A stretch of DNA of 64,000 nt from an uncultured Campylobacter sp. (GCF_937959485.1 NZ_CALGPY010000014.1:124001-188000); one strand, 5' to 3'; shown: positions 53,578 through 62,984, counted from the first letter of the stretch. Notes: generated by a model not told the origin, from the letters alone. Made by a program: numbers and translations.

Positions 53578-53621
53578 GAGGAGAAACCTAAATTTCGGGG
53601 CAACCCACAAGGAGAAAACTC

Positions 53622-54419
53622 ATGGTAACAATGAGAGATTTGCTAGAGTGCGGCGTTCATTTCGGACACCAAACGCGCAGATGGAATCCGAAGATGAAAA
53701 AATTCATTTTCGGCGAGAGAAAAGGTATCTACATCATAGATCTACAAAAAACTATCCGCTACTTCCGCTATACTTATAATATCGTTCGCAACGCGGCTGC
53801 AGAGGGTAAGACGATACTTTTCGTAGGTACCAAAAAACAAGCTGGCGCGACGCTAAAAGAGTACGCCGAAAAATGCGGCATGCCTTATGTGAGCCACAGA
53901 TGGTTAGGCGGCATGCTGACGAATTTTTCCACTATCAAGCAATCGATCCGCAAGCTCGAAGTAATCGAGACTATGGAAGAGGACGGCTCGATAAATTTAC
54001 TAACTAAAAAAGAGGCACTAATGCTTCGCCGCAAAAAAGAGAAGCTCGAGCTTTATCTAGGCGGTATTCGCAATATGAAGGGCCTTCCCGATATGATCTT
54101 CGTCATCGACGTTGTAAAAGAAAAGATCGCCGTAGCGGAAGCTAACCGCCTAAAAATGCCGGTTATCGCGCCTTTGGATACGAACTGCGATCCGGACGTA
54201 GTCGATTTCCCGATACCTGGCAACGACGATGCGATCCGCTCAGTTCAGCTTTTCTGCCAAGAGATGGCTGAGGCGATCAACGAAGGCAAGGCACTTCGCG
54301 ATCAAGACGCAAGCGAGGATGTCGAGCAGAGCGAAGCCGTCAGCGACGAGGAGAAAGAGGAAGTCGTAGCCGAGGCGATGAGCGAAGAGGATTTTGACGT
54401 AAGCGAGGACGAAGAGTAA
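53622..54419 (+). CDS. rpsB: Ribosomal protein S2
   Basis: 265 residues. MRDLLECGVHFGHQTRRWNPKM, FGERKGIYIIDLQKT, VSHRWLGGMLTNFSTI and DTNCDPDVVDFPIPGNDDAIRS are S2 signatures. The last 30 residues are a Glu/Asp-rich tail typical of this group. Part of the small ribosomal subunit. It overlaps tsf by one base (TAATG). First gene of the long cluster that ends with argS. Confidence 0.98.
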   Translation: MVTMRDLLECGVHFGHQTRRWNPKMKKFIFGERKGIYIIDLQKTIRYFRYTYNIVRNAAAEGKTILFVGTKKQAGATLKEYAEKCGMPYVSHRWLGGMLTNFSTIKQSIRKLEVIETMEEDGSINLLTKKEALMLRRKKEKLELYLGGIRNMKGLPDMIFVIDVVKEKIAVAEANRLKMPVIAPLDTNCDPDVVDFPIPGNDDAIRSVQLFCQEMAEAINEGKALRDQDASEDVEQSEAVSDEEKEEVVAEAMSEEDFDVSEDEE

Positions 54420-55483
54420 TGGAAATCAGCGCGCAAATGGTAAAAGAGCTCCGCGAAAGCACCGGAGCGGGGATGATGGACTGCAAAAAGGCTTTAGTTG
54501 AAACAGACGGCGATATGGATAAGGCCGTCGATCTGCTTCGCGAAAAGGGCCTTGGAAAGGCTGCTAAAAAAGCCGATCGCCTAGCTAGCGAGGGCCTAGT
54601 GAGCGTCGAAGTGGGCGCGGATCACAAGATCGCTACCATAAGCGAGATAAATTCCGAAACCGACTTCGTAGCTAAAAATAAAAATTTTATAAATTTAGTT
54701 AAAAATACTACTCTACATATCCAAAGCAAGGGCATTAGCAGCATTGATGAGCTAAATTCCAGCATCATCGACGGCGTTAAATTTGATGAGCATCTAAAGA
54801 GCCAGATCGCTACGATCGGCGAAAATTTAGTCGTTAGAAGATTTGAGACGATTAAGGCGGGCGCAAACGGCGTGGTAAACGGCTACCTGCACTCAAACGG
54901 CCGCGTAGGTGTAATCATCGCAGCAGCTTGCGACAGCGAGCGAACTGCGGAGGGTGCGAAGGAGCTTATAAAAAATCTCTGCATGCACGCAGCCGCGATG
55001 AAACCGCAGGTTATCAGCTATAAAGAGCTTGATCCCGATTTTATCGAAAAAGAATTTTTAGCTCTTAAAGGCGAGTTTGAGAAGGAAAACGAGGAGTTTG
55101 TGCGCTTAGGTAAGCCCCTTCATAAGATCCCGCAGTTCGGCTCGCGCGCGCATCTAAGCGATGAAATTTTAGCCAAAGAGATCGAAGCTTTAAAAGATGA
55201 GCTTCGCAAGCAAAATAAGCCTGAAAAAATTTGGGATAAAATTTTACCGGGCCAGATTGATCGCTTCATCGCCGATAATACCCAAATTGATCAGCGCCTC
55301 ACGTTGCTAGGGCAATTTTACGTCATGGACGATAAGAAAACCGTCGAGCAGGTGATTGACGAAGAGGCTAAAAAACTAGGCGGCAAGATCGAGATCGTAA
55401 AATACGTCCGCTTCGAAGTGGGCGAGGGTCTAGAGAAAAAGAGCGAAGACTTCGCTGCCGAAGTAGCGGCTCAAATCGGCTAA
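54419..55483 (+). CDS. tsf: Elongation factor Ts
   Basis: 354 residues. The N-terminal UBA-like VKELRESTGAGMMDCKKAL and the TDFVAKN motif near residue 80, which reaches into EF-Tu, are clear. Two core repeats follow, and the C-terminal part (DDKKTVEQVIDEEAK, VRFEVGEG) is normal. Exchanges GDP for GTP on EF-Tu. The usual partner of rpsB. The stop lies two bases before the next ATG. Confidence 0.98.
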   Translation: MEISAQMVKELRESTGAGMMDCKKALVETDGDMDKAVDLLREKGLGKAAKKADRLASEGLVSVEVGADHKIATISEINSETDFVAKNKNFINLVKNTTLHIQSKGISSIDELNSSIIDGVKFDEHLKSQIATIGENLVVRRFETIKAGANGVVNGYLHSNGRVGVIIAAACDSERTAEGAKELIKNLCMHAAAMKPQVISYKELDPDFIEKEFLALKGEFEKENEEFVRLGKPLHKIPQFGSRAHLSDEILAKEIEALKDELRKQNKPEKIWDKILPGQIDRFIADNTQIDQRLTLLGQFYVMDDKKTVEQVIDEEAKKLGGKIEIVKYVRFEVGEGLEKKSEDFAAEVAAQIG

Positions 55484-55485
55484 AT

Positions 55486-56127
55486 ATGGAACTTCTAAAG
55501 GGCGTAAATCTTACTCACGCGTATGATTATACGCTCTTTGAAAATGTAAGCTTAAGCGTTGGGGAGGGCGAGAGCATCGCTATTTTGGGCGTTAGCGGCT
55601 GCGGCAAATCGACCTTGCTTCATATTTTATGTACTCTTTTAAAGCCGAACTCCGGCGAGGTAATTTACGGCGGGCGCAGTATTTACAAGCTAAGCTCCGA
55701 TGAGAGACTTAAAATCCGCCGCAACGACTTCGGTATAATTTTCCAATCCCACTACCTTTTTAAGGGTTTTTCCTCCGGCGAAAATATCGAACTCGCCGCC
55801 AAACTTACGAATAACGCGATAGATGATGAAATTTTAAAAAAGCTTCAGATCGAACATACTTTAAAGCAAGGCGTGGGCGAGCTTAGCGGCGGACAGCAGC
55901 AGCGCGTGAGTATCGCCCGTATACTTTGCAAAAAGCCGCGCATAATCTTTGCCGACGAGCCGACCGGAAATTTAGATAAAGATACCGCAAACGAGGTCAT
56001 GGGCGTGATTTTTGATTACGTAAAATCCAGTCGTGGCGCGCTCGTGCTCGTGACCCACGATGAGAATTTAGCGCAAAAATGCTGCAAAGTTTATCGCCTA
56101 AATAACCGAAATTTAGCGCAAATATAA
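55486..56127 (+). CDS. ABC transporter ATP-binding protein (LolD/MacB type)
   Basis: 213 residues. Walker A GVSGCGKST near 36, Q-loop IIFQSHYLFKGFS, signature LSGGQQQRVSIARIL near 133 and Walker B IIFADEPTGNLD near 155. The FADEPTGNLD form groups it with LolD/MacB/FtsE ATPases. No permease gene is next to it. In C. jejuni, as recalled, an ATPase gene is found at this place between tsf and fliR; fliR itself is missing here. Confidence 0.9.
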   Translation: MELLKGVNLTHAYDYTLFENVSLSVGEGESIAILGVSGCGKSTLLHILCTLLKPNSGEVIYGGRSIYKLSSDERLKIRRNDFGIIFQSHYLFKGFSSGENIELAAKLTNNAIDDEILKKLQIEHTLKQGVGELSGGQQQRVSIARILCKKPRIIFADEPTGNLDKDTANEVMGVIFDYVKSSRGALVLVTHDENLAQKCCKVYRLNNRNLAQI

Positions 56128-56184
56128 GCAATTAATAACCAAAAATATCTTACAATAGCCCAAATTCTTTCTAAAAGGTCATAA

Positions 56185-58257
56185 ATGAAAATTCTACTTG
56201 ACAATCACAATGAGCAGGTTGCAAGTGTCGTAAATATTTGCTGCGAGCGCATCGGTGCGGATCTGGTAGCATATAGTGCAGACGAGAGTGAATATGATTT
56301 GACGATAAAAAATTATGAAGATGGCGATGATATTTCAAAATTTGATCTTAATAAAACGCTGTTTCTGACGCCTAAGAATGTCTCGGTGCCAGGAGCGCGA
56401 TACACCCTTACCAAGCCTTTTTCGCCGCTTGAGCTCATCACGTTTATCAGCGAGTTTTCGGTTCAAAATATGAGCGTGCAGGCGAAAGAAAAAATGGCGA
56501 AAGAATTTGCCGACGCAAGCTCCGTTATGAAAGAGATTGATGCGATTGATCAGGCAAATTCCGCTTCGGGTAGTAATTTTGAAGAGCTTGTGGATAGCTT
56601 TTATGACTCCGGCAAGGATATACCGCTTTCGCAGCTGGCAAACGATATAGCGCCCGAGATTGCAGATGATGTGCCGCTTTCGCAGTTAGTAGGCGATATG
56701 CCGCGCACGGACGAGATCGCAGATGATATTCCGCTCTCGCAGCTTGCAGATGAAGCAGCTCTTGCGGACACCATCGCCGATGATACGCCGCTTAACGCCG
56801 TTGCAGAAAAGATTGCGGATAATATCGCAGACGATATGCCTCTAAACTTAGCTGCTAGCGATATCCCCGAGGATGCGCCGTTAAATAGTATCGGCACAAG
56901 CGAACCCGCCGAAAGTAATCACGCGCCTCAAGATGAAATTCCACTCGCAAAGGATGACGCTCCGATAGCTCTAGCAGCGCTAGATGATGAAAATCCTAAG
57001 AATTTCAAAACAAATAAATCGCAAATAGAAGATGAAATTTCCACCACACGGGCAAGCGAAACTTTACCGCTTGCACAGCAAGATGAGCCGCAAAGAGCTG
57101 ATAGCCCTAATGAAACTGCTGTTGAAAAAAAGGCAGACGCTGCGCCTAATCTAGAGAAAACGAAAGACTCTGCGGACGTTACGCTTAAACAGCATGAGTC
57201 AGACGGCTCATTTGCCTATAAAACAGATGAAAAAAAATCTACCTCGCAAGTAGTGCAAGATGCAGCTGGCGCGTCTGTTAACAGTGGATTTGATATGGAT
57301 TTTTCCAGGCTTTTCGATAGCGCTGGCATGCCCGTGGAGGAGTTTGGCGGATATGATAATTTTGCCGCGGCTGCGTTTGCTTCCGATGAAAAAGAGGAGA
57401 AAAGATCTGCGCATGATAAAAATAAAACGGCTACGGATTTTCAAAAAACGCAAATTTCGTCTCAATACGAGGTCGCTTCAGATACGCCGATTGCGTTAGC
57501 GGGTGCGGGCGATATACCTCGCGAAAATCTTTATAACGCCGTTCCGTTTCAAAGTATGGAATTTACTGGCGGACTTGCACAGAATACGCCTATGTCTGCT
57601 CATAATGAAGCATGGAATTCAATTGGCGCAAATTTCGCAGCTTCTGCAAATTCTAGCAATACCGGGACTACAAATTCCACTCCTGCGCCAAATTTTTCGG
57701 AGCTAAACTTGCCGCACATATTAGATGCCTCAGATTTACCGAAGCAAAGCGAGCAAGCCAATAGCGTTGCCGGCGGGTTTGCGGACGGATTTTTGCGCGC
57801 TATGGAGGGCGATTTCGCAAACTCGTTTGCCGCAAGCTCCGCTGATAGCGAGCAATTTAAATCCGACAAGCTCGCAAAGAGCGCCGCGCAGCAGATAAAA
57901 TTTAATACTTCAAAGCCTTCGGAGCGCACCGAATTTAAAGCGCATAAATTTGGTGCGTCCGAGCAGGTAAATGAGATGAAATTTGGCGCGCAATCTACGC
58001 CGAATGAGCTTGCCGCTTCGGCTGCGGCGGAGTTTGCTAGCCTTATGGCAAGCGAGCTAGGGTCTAGCACCAAAAGCGAGTCGCTGCGTAACGAGCATGG
58101 TAAAAAACCGAGCGCCGAGGAGCTGAAAACCAAACTGCGCGATGATCTGGAAGCGGGCATCGCAAGTACGATCGAGAGATTTGCGGGCAGTAAGGACGCT
58201 AAGGACGCGCTGAAGGACTTTAAGATCAATATCGACATATCGTTTGGAGATAGATAG
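56185..58257 (+). CDS. Large acidic low-complexity protein (Campylobacter highly acidic protein type)
   Basis: 690 residues, strongly acidic. Residues 1-100 form a compact conserved-looking domain (MKILLDNHNEQVASVVNICC...TLTKPFSPLELITFISEF). Residues about 148-235 hold degenerate repeats of the unit IADDIPLSQLA/IADDxPLN. The middle 350 residues are disordered. The C-terminal 50 (LKTKLRDDLEAGIASTIERF...INIDISFGD) are folded-looking. Between the tsf-ABC genes and gmk, C. jejuni has a protein named highly acidic, as recalled; function unknown. No membrane segment. AAAGGTCATAA precedes the ATG. Confidence 0.72.
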   Translation: MKILLDNHNEQVASVVNICCERIGADLVAYSADESEYDLTIKNYEDGDDISKFDLNKTLFLTPKNVSVPGARYTLTKPFSPLELITFISEFSVQNMSVQAKEKMAKEFADASSVMKEIDAIDQANSASGSNFEELVDSFYDSGKDIPLSQLANDIAPEIADDVPLSQLVGDMPRTDEIADDIPLSQLADEAALADTIADDTPLNAVAEKIADNIADDMPLNLAASDIPEDAPLNSIGTSEPAESNHAPQDEIPLAKDDAPIALAALDDENPKNFKTNKSQIEDEISTTRASETLPLAQQDEPQRADSPNETAVEKKADAAPNLEKTKDSADVTLKQHESDGSFAYKTDEKKSTSQVVQDAAGASVNSGFDMDFSRLFDSAGMPVEEFGGYDNFAAAAFASDEKEEKRSAHDKNKTATDFQKTQISSQYEVASDTPIALAGAGDIPRENLYNAVPFQSMEFTGGLAQNTPMSAHNEAWNSIGANFAASANSSNTGTTNSTPAPNFSELNLPHILDASDLPKQSEQANSVAGGFADGFLRAMEGDFANSFAASSADSEQFKSDKLAKSAAQQIKFNTSKPSERTEFKAHKFGASEQVNEMKFGAQSTPNELAASAAAEFASLMASELGSSTKSESLRNEHGKKPSAEELKTKLRDDLEAGIASTIERFAGSKDAKDALKDFKINIDISFGDR

Positions 58258-58871
58258 TGAAAGGCAAAATTTTGCTCGTTTCCGGTCCAAGCGGCAGCGG
58301 CAAAAGCACGCTTATAAAGCGTCTTATCGCAGAATTTGGCGAGCAGATATACTTCTCGATCTCCTCTACGACGCGCGAAATGCGTGCGGGTGAAGCGGAT
58401 GGCGTGAATTATCACTTCATAAGCGAGAGCGAGTTTCGCGCAGGTATTGAGCGCGGAGAGTTTTTAGAGTGGGCGTTAGTTCATGGCAAATACTATGGTA
58501 CTTCGCTAAAAGCCGCTACGAGCGAGCTTGAGCGGGGCAAGATCGTGATTTTTGACATCGATGTGCAAGGATATGAGATCGTGCGTAGCAAAGTGCCTAA
58601 AAGCGAGCTTACTAGTGTATTTATTACTACGCCGAGCTTGTCGGAGCTTAGAGATAGGTTGCGTGCTCGTGGCGATAATGATCCTGCCGATATTGCTTTA
58701 CGCCTGCAAAACGCGCGAGAGGAGATGGAGCGTCTGGGTGAGTATGATTATTTCATAATAAACGACCGCCTGGAAGCGGCATATGAAAATTTAAAATCGA
58801 TCTATAAAACTATCAAACTAGAAACGGCGAGCCGCGACATAGGCAAACTAATCGAAATTTGGAAAATTTAA
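58257..58871 (+). CDS. gmk: Guanylate kinase
   Basis: 204 residues from a GTG that shares one base with the upstream TAG. The P-loop is LLVSGPSGSGKSTLIKRL (4-21). SSTTRE and GVNYHFISESEF bind GMP, and DIDVQGYEIV is the family Asp region. It phosphorylates GMP. It is coupled to the acidic protein by overlap and lies ten bases before tatA. Confidence 0.96.
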   Translation: MKGKILLVSGPSGSGKSTLIKRLIAEFGEQIYFSISSTTREMRAGEADGVNYHFISESEFRAGIERGEFLEWALVHGKYYGTSLKAATSELERGKIVIFDIDVQGYEIVRSKVPKSELTSVFITTPSLSELRDRLRARGDNDPADIALRLQNAREEMERLGEYDYFIINDRLEAAYENLKSIYKTIKLETASRDIGKLIEIWKI

Positions 58872-58881
58872 AGGAGAAAAA

Positions 58882-59091
58882 ATGGGCGTAAGCGTTCAAC
58901 AACTGCTAATTATCTTAGTGATCATCGTGTTGCTTTTCGGAGCTAAAAAGATCCCCGAGCTCGCAAAGGGCGTAGGTAAGGGCATTAAGACTTTCAAAAA
59001 AGAGATGGAGGACGATACGCCTGAAAAGGTCGAGAAAAAGACCGAGGAAGAGGTTAAAGACGCCGAAATCAGCGATACTAAAAAGGCGTAA
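58882..59091 (+). CDS. tatA: Sec-independent protein translocase subunit TatA
   Basis: 69 residues. The N-terminal membrane helix (QLLIILVIIVLLFGAKKIPEL) with the FGAKKIPEL hinge and amphipathic helix GVGKGIKTFKKEM are the TatA signature. An acidic-basic tail follows. It forms the pore for folded proteins. AAAGGAGAAAAA precedes the ATG. tatC is not in the window, which is normal for this group. Confidence 0.95.
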   Translation: MGVSVQQLLIILVIIVLLFGAKKIPELAKGVGKGIKTFKKEMEDDTPEKVEKKTEEEVKDAEISDTKKA

Positions 59092-59096
59092 AGGAT

Positions 59097-60893
59097 TTGA
59101 AAAATTTAGTCTTAAATGAAATTTTTAAAATTTTATCTCGCAAAGTCGTTTTAGAAAAACCCAAAGATAAAAGTTTGGCTCATTACGCCTCGCCCGAGGC
59201 TTTCGCGCTGACTAAGGAGCTGCGAAAGGCGCCAAAGCTAATCGCCGAGGAGCTTGCGGCTAAATTTAAAGATAGCGAAATTCTAAGCGCGACGGCGGTT
59301 AACGGCTATCTAAATTTTCACCTAAAGCCCGCCGTGTTGGGCACACTTGCTGAAAACGCCCTTAGACTGGGCGGCGATTTTGCGAAAAACGACGCCGAGC
59401 TTGGACGTGGAATTTTACCAGTTTCGGAAAAGATTTGTGCGAGTGAGCCTGCTAGCAAAGGCTCCGCTGCAAATCTGGCTGCGAGCGGTAATGACGCTGC
59501 TAAATCGCAGAATTCCGCCGCTAGCCAAAATTTTATTTCGCAGAATTCCGAAGAGGCGACAAATTCCCTCGTAGCATCAAATTGCGATGAGGCGCAGAAT
59601 TCCGTCGCTATGCCGCAAAAAATTCTGCTCGAATATATCAGCGCCAATCCGACCGGTCCGCTTCATATCGGGCATGTGCGCGGCGCCGTTTACGGCGATA
59701 CGTTCGCGCGCATCGGAGGCTATCTTGGGCACCGTGTCGATACCGAGTACTACATCAACGACGCGGGCAATCAGATCGAGCTTTTGGGCACTTCGATCGC
59801 GCTTCGTGCGCGCGAGCTCGCGGGCGAGGACGTGATCTATCCCGAGAAATACTATCGCAGCGAGTATATCGACGAGATCATCCCTCTTGCGCGCGCCCAA
59901 TTTGGCGATGAAATTTTCCGCGACGAATCGCGCGTTTTGATCCTTGCGGAGTTTGCTAAAGACGAAGTGTTAAAGATCATCCAAAAAGATCTCGCAGACG
60001 CGGGCATCCATATCCAAAACTGGGCTAGCGAAAAGAGCCTCTACGGCGAGCTTGAGCCTACGATTAAGAAGCTTGAGCGCAGCGGCAAGATGTATGAGGC
60101 GGACGACAAAATTTGGATCCGCTCATCGCAGCTCGGCGACGAAAAGGATCGCGTCGTCATCCGCGAGGATGCGCGCCCGACCTATCTTGCGGGCGACATC
60201 GTCTATCACAACAACAAATTTGAGCGCGGTTACGAGCGCTGCATCAACATCTGGGGCGCCGATCATCACGGCTACATCGCGCGTCTAAAGGCTGCCGTGC
60301 ATTTTCTGGGCTACGACGAAAGCAGGCTCGAGATCATCCTAATGCAGATGGTAAATTTGCTCAAAGACGGGCAGACCTACAAGATGAGCAAGCGCGCGGG
60401 CAACGCGATTTTGATGAGCGACGTGCTCGCTGCGATCGGTAGGGACGCGATGCGATTTATCTTTATCAGCAAAAAGGGCGAGACGCCGCTTGAGTTCGAC
60501 GTGGACGAGCTCGCGCGCGAGGACAGCAGCAATCCGATCTTTTACATCAACTACGCTCACGCGCGGGTCAATCAAATTTTTACCAAAGCGGGCAAGCGCG
60601 AGACGGACGTCTTGGGCGCGGACTTCGGCGCGCTAGATGAAGCGGGGCTCGGCCTAGCTTTTGCGGCGCTTAGCTTGAATGAAATTTTAAACGACGCATT
60701 TAATTCGCGCGGCTTGCAGAAGTTGCCAGATTTCCTAAAGGCGCTCGCGGCGGACTTTCACAAATACTACAACGAAAACCGCGTCGTAGGCAGCGAGAAC
60801 GAGGATGCGAAGCTCAAGCTGTTCGCGCTCGTAGCGCTCAGTATCCGCACAGCGTTTGCTCTGATGGGTCTAAGCGCGAAAGAGAAAATGTAG
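59097..60893 (+). CDS. argS: Arginyl-tRNA synthetase with low-complexity insert
   Basis: 598 residues; relatives have about 530. Starts with TTG, five bases after tatA. Additional N-terminal domain (1-105), then residues about 106-173 of Ala-Asn-Ser-Gln-Glu repeats (AAKSQNSAASQNFISQNS) that relatives lack, then the class I HIGH motif in ANPTGPLHIGHVRGAVYGD and the KMSKR form of the KMSKS motif, and the DALR anticodon-binding C-terminus. The insert stands exactly between the N-terminal domain and the catalytic core. Charges tRNA-Arg; an essential gene, so the insert must be tolerated. Confidence 0.95.
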   Translation: MKNLVLNEIFKILSRKVVLEKPKDKSLAHYASPEAFALTKELRKAPKLIAEELAAKFKDSEILSATAVNGYLNFHLKPAVLGTLAENALRLGGDFAKNDAELGRGILPVSEKICASEPASKGSAANLAASGNDAAKSQNSAASQNFISQNSEEATNSLVASNCDEAQNSVAMPQKILLEYISANPTGPLHIGHVRGAVYGDTFARIGGYLGHRVDTEYYINDAGNQIELLGTSIALRARELAGEDVIYPEKYYRSEYIDEIIPLARAQFGDEIFRDESRVLILAEFAKDEVLKIIQKDLADAGIHIQNWASEKSLYGELEPTIKKLERSGKMYEADDKIWIRSSQLGDEKDRVVIREDARPTYLAGDIVYHNNKFERGYERCINIWGADHHGYIARLKAAVHFLGYDESRLEIILMQMVNLLKDGQTYKMSKRAGNAILMSDVLAAIGRDAMRFIFISKKGETPLEFDVDELAREDSSNPIFYINYAHARVNQIFTKAGKRETDVLGADFGALDEAGLGLAFAALSLNEILNDAFNSRGLQKLPDFLKALAADFHKYYNENRVVGSENEDAKLKLFALVALSIRTAFALMGLSAKEKM

Positions 60894-60909
60894 CCGCACA
60901 GGCTACATT
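60887..60909 (+). terminator. Hairpin at the argS stop codon
   Basis: AATGTAGCC and GGCTACATT form a perfect nine-base stem with a GCACA loop; the TAG stop lies in the left arm. There is no clear T run, so it may act as a weak terminator or protect the RNA end. Confidence 0.5.
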
Positions 60910-61290
60910 CGCGCCGATAGCCTAAATCTCACGAACGAAATTTTACTTAAAATTTTATCGCTATGAAATTTTAAAGATTGGCTCTAAATTTACGGTTCGT
61001 AAAATTTCGATTTTAGAATTTTACGAGCGGTTTCGCAATATTGCTACGACGTCGTTCGTAAAATTTAAAATTCGGTCGTAAATTTACCGCTTGCGGAATT
61101 TCAAAATTTTAAAATTTTGTGGCGTGGAAGTTCGAAGTAAAATTTTAAAACAAGGCTTGAGGTACTAAAATTTTTGTGCAGATTAAATTTCATACGACGA
61201 AATTTAATTCGTAAAATTCTCCTTGGCGGAATTCGCCTGCAAGAGAATACTCCTTAAGTCCCGCGGCGCATCGCCGCAAAAAGGATAGAT
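60894..61290. other. 400-base spacer
   Basis: No gene seen. Very dense in AAATTT, AAAATTTTA and GGAATTT words. Confidence 0.5.
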
Positions 61291-62073
61291 ATGAGAAAGA
61301 TCATCGACATAGCGGCGCTTTCGATTGCCGTTTGCATCTTGGTTATGGTGCTTTTTTGGCCGTCACCCGTTTTATCGTTTAAGTGCTACCGCGGCGATGG
61401 CGTAAGCTGCGCGCAGCTGGGGCGCGACAAGCTCTCCCACGGAGATTACGACGGCGCCAAGCTCGCTCTTGCTAAAGCTTGCGAGGCGGGTGAGAAAGAT
61501 AGCTGCTTTGATTTGGGTGCCCTATACGACGGCGAGGGCAATGCGACGCAAGCGGGCGTATTTTATGCCGCAGCGTGCGATAAAAACGTCGCCATAGCTT
61601 GCCACAAGCTAGGCAACCTATATCAGCGGGGACGGCTGAGTAGGGACTTCGCCGCGGCAGCTCGGCACTATATCAAAGCCTGCGATTTGGGCTACGCCAA
61701 GAGCTGCCACAATGCGGCCGTAGTCTATTTCACGGGCAGTTTCGGGCTCGCGGCGGATCAGGCAAAGGCGGTGAGCTTTTTCGAGCGAGGCTGTGACGGC
61801 GGATTAGTTGATAGCTGCTATAACGCCGGCGTTGCGTATGATAAGGGCCTCGGCGCGCCGCAGGATCGCGACAAGGCGGAGAAGCTTTACACCAAATCCT
61901 GCGAGCTGGGCTACGGCGATGCCTGCAATAATTTAGGCTATTTATATGTGAGCAAGGGAGATTTGCGCGGATTTTCCAAGGGGCTTGGATGCGTCAAAAA
62001 GGGCTGCGACGCGGGCAATAAAAAATCCTGCCAGCTCTATGAATTCATGAAAGAGCAAATTTTAAAGAAGTAG
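61291..62073 (+). CDS. Secreted cysteine-rich Sel1-repeat protein (Hcp-like)
   Basis: 260 residues. An N-terminal hydrophobic segment (IAALSIAVCILVMVLFWP) serves as signal or anchor. Six or so Sel1 units follow, each with a Cys pair spaced as in Helicobacter cysteine-rich proteins (CDLGYAKSCHNAAVVYFTGS, CDGGLVDSCYNAGVAYDKG, CELGYGDACNNLGYLYVSKG). The cysteines suggest disulfides in the periplasm. Hcp proteins bind peptidoglycan or penicillin-like ligands in some cases; the role here is not known. AAAGGATAG precedes the ATG. Confidence 0.82.
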   Translation: MRKIIDIAALSIAVCILVMVLFWPSPVLSFKCYRGDGVSCAQLGRDKLSHGDYDGAKLALAKACEAGEKDSCFDLGALYDGEGNATQAGVFYAAACDKNVAIACHKLGNLYQRGRLSRDFAAAARHYIKACDLGYAKSCHNAAVVYFTGSFGLAADQAKAVSFFERGCDGGLVDSCYNAGVAYDKGLGAPQDRDKAEKLYTKSCELGYGDACNNLGYLYVSKGDLRGFSKGLGCVKKGCDAGNKKSCQLYEFMKEQILKK

Positions 62074-62555
62074 GCGCTTGGTAACCCGGTGCATGTTTCG
62101 GTTTGTACTGCCTGCCGTACACGCCGCCTGTTTTGTATTGCTCGCCGTGCGTCATCCGTCGTATGGCGTCTATTGTGCTATCCGCCTTGCATCGCATATT
62201 TGTACTGCTAGTCGCGCGGTATTGGTTTTTGCGATGGGCTTGCCTGCGATATTGCCGCCGCGGATTTATGAGCTTTTACGGCGCGTGGAATTTCGCCGCG
62301 ATTTTGCGACATGCGAAATTCGGCAAGGCGCAGATAGCCCATGCATGCGATTAGCCAAATTTAGCGGCGAGCTTTATTTGGAATTCTATTGCTATAAAAT
62401 TTTTAAGGCTTAGTTCTAAATTTAGTGCTTGTAGAGGTTCAACTTTAAAATTTTACGGACAGCGCTGCGAGCAAGGCATAAATTTTGATTTTAAAATTTT
62501 ACGGCGCGGAATTTAGCGCGGAAGCAAAGCGCGAAGCTATGTTTGAGGAGACAAA
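62074..62555. other. 480-base spacer
   Basis: A 111-codon frame at 62078 and an overlapping one at 62103 have no ribosome site, are Cys/Arg/Ala-rich and end in AAATTT words; judged as chance. Confidence 0.45.
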
Positions 62556-62984
62556 TTGGAATATGAGATCACGGGCGAGGTTCGAAATCTCCGCGTCCAC
62601 ACTGCAAGAGGAAATAGCAAAATTTGGGTATTTTTCGAGATAGACGGCGTGAAACTGCGCGGCGAGTTTAACGATATCCCCGTGGAGGAGGGCGAGCTTG
62701 CGCGCGCGTATTTCATCCGCGGAGGATATGCGGGCAGCTACGTGATTACGCGGGTTCAGGTAGCGCGCAAACCAAGCCCCTTGCGCCGCAAGCTGGGGAT
62801 CGCGACCGCCGTGTGCACGCTTGGCTTCGGCGCGGCGCTGTGGATCGTGGGCTTTGGGATTTTAAACGTCGGCGGGAGGGGCTCGCTAATTAATTTTGTC
62901 TGTATTGCCGCCGCAGGATTTGTGGTGCTAAAAGAGGGTGCGGGCAATCTTAAAATGTGGCTAAATCAGCGCACGTCCGAGTAG
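62556..62984 (+). CDS. Small membrane protein of unknown role
   Basis: 142 residues from a TTG with GAGGAG before it. The N-terminal 75 residues are a beta-rich domain (YEITGEVRNLRVHTARG, IWVFFEIDGVKLRGEFNDIP), followed by two membrane segments (GIATAVCTLGFGAALWIVGFGIL, SLINFVCIAAAGFVVL). No family recognised. The soluble part resembles a small OB- or SH3-like barrel, but this is a guess. It precedes the DUF3137 gene in the same direction by 142 bases. Confidence 0.6.
   Translation: MEYEITGEVRNLRVHTARGNSKIWVFFEIDGVKLRGEFNDIPVEEGELARAYFIRGGYAGSYVITRVQVARKPSPLRRKLGIATAVCTLGFGAALWIVGFGILNVGGRGSLINFVCIAAAGFVVLKEGAGNLKMWLNQRTSE

Larger units (their letters stand above)
53329..53621. other. Spacer and leader between iadA and rpsB
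   Basis: Holds the rpsB promoter and leader listed separately. An open frame at 53573 runs into rpsB in another frame and is not a gene. Confidence 0.5.

Noticed and set aside
62078..62413. 111-codon frame after the Sel1 gene
   Set aside because: No ribosome site, overlapping alternative frame, shadow-like composition.
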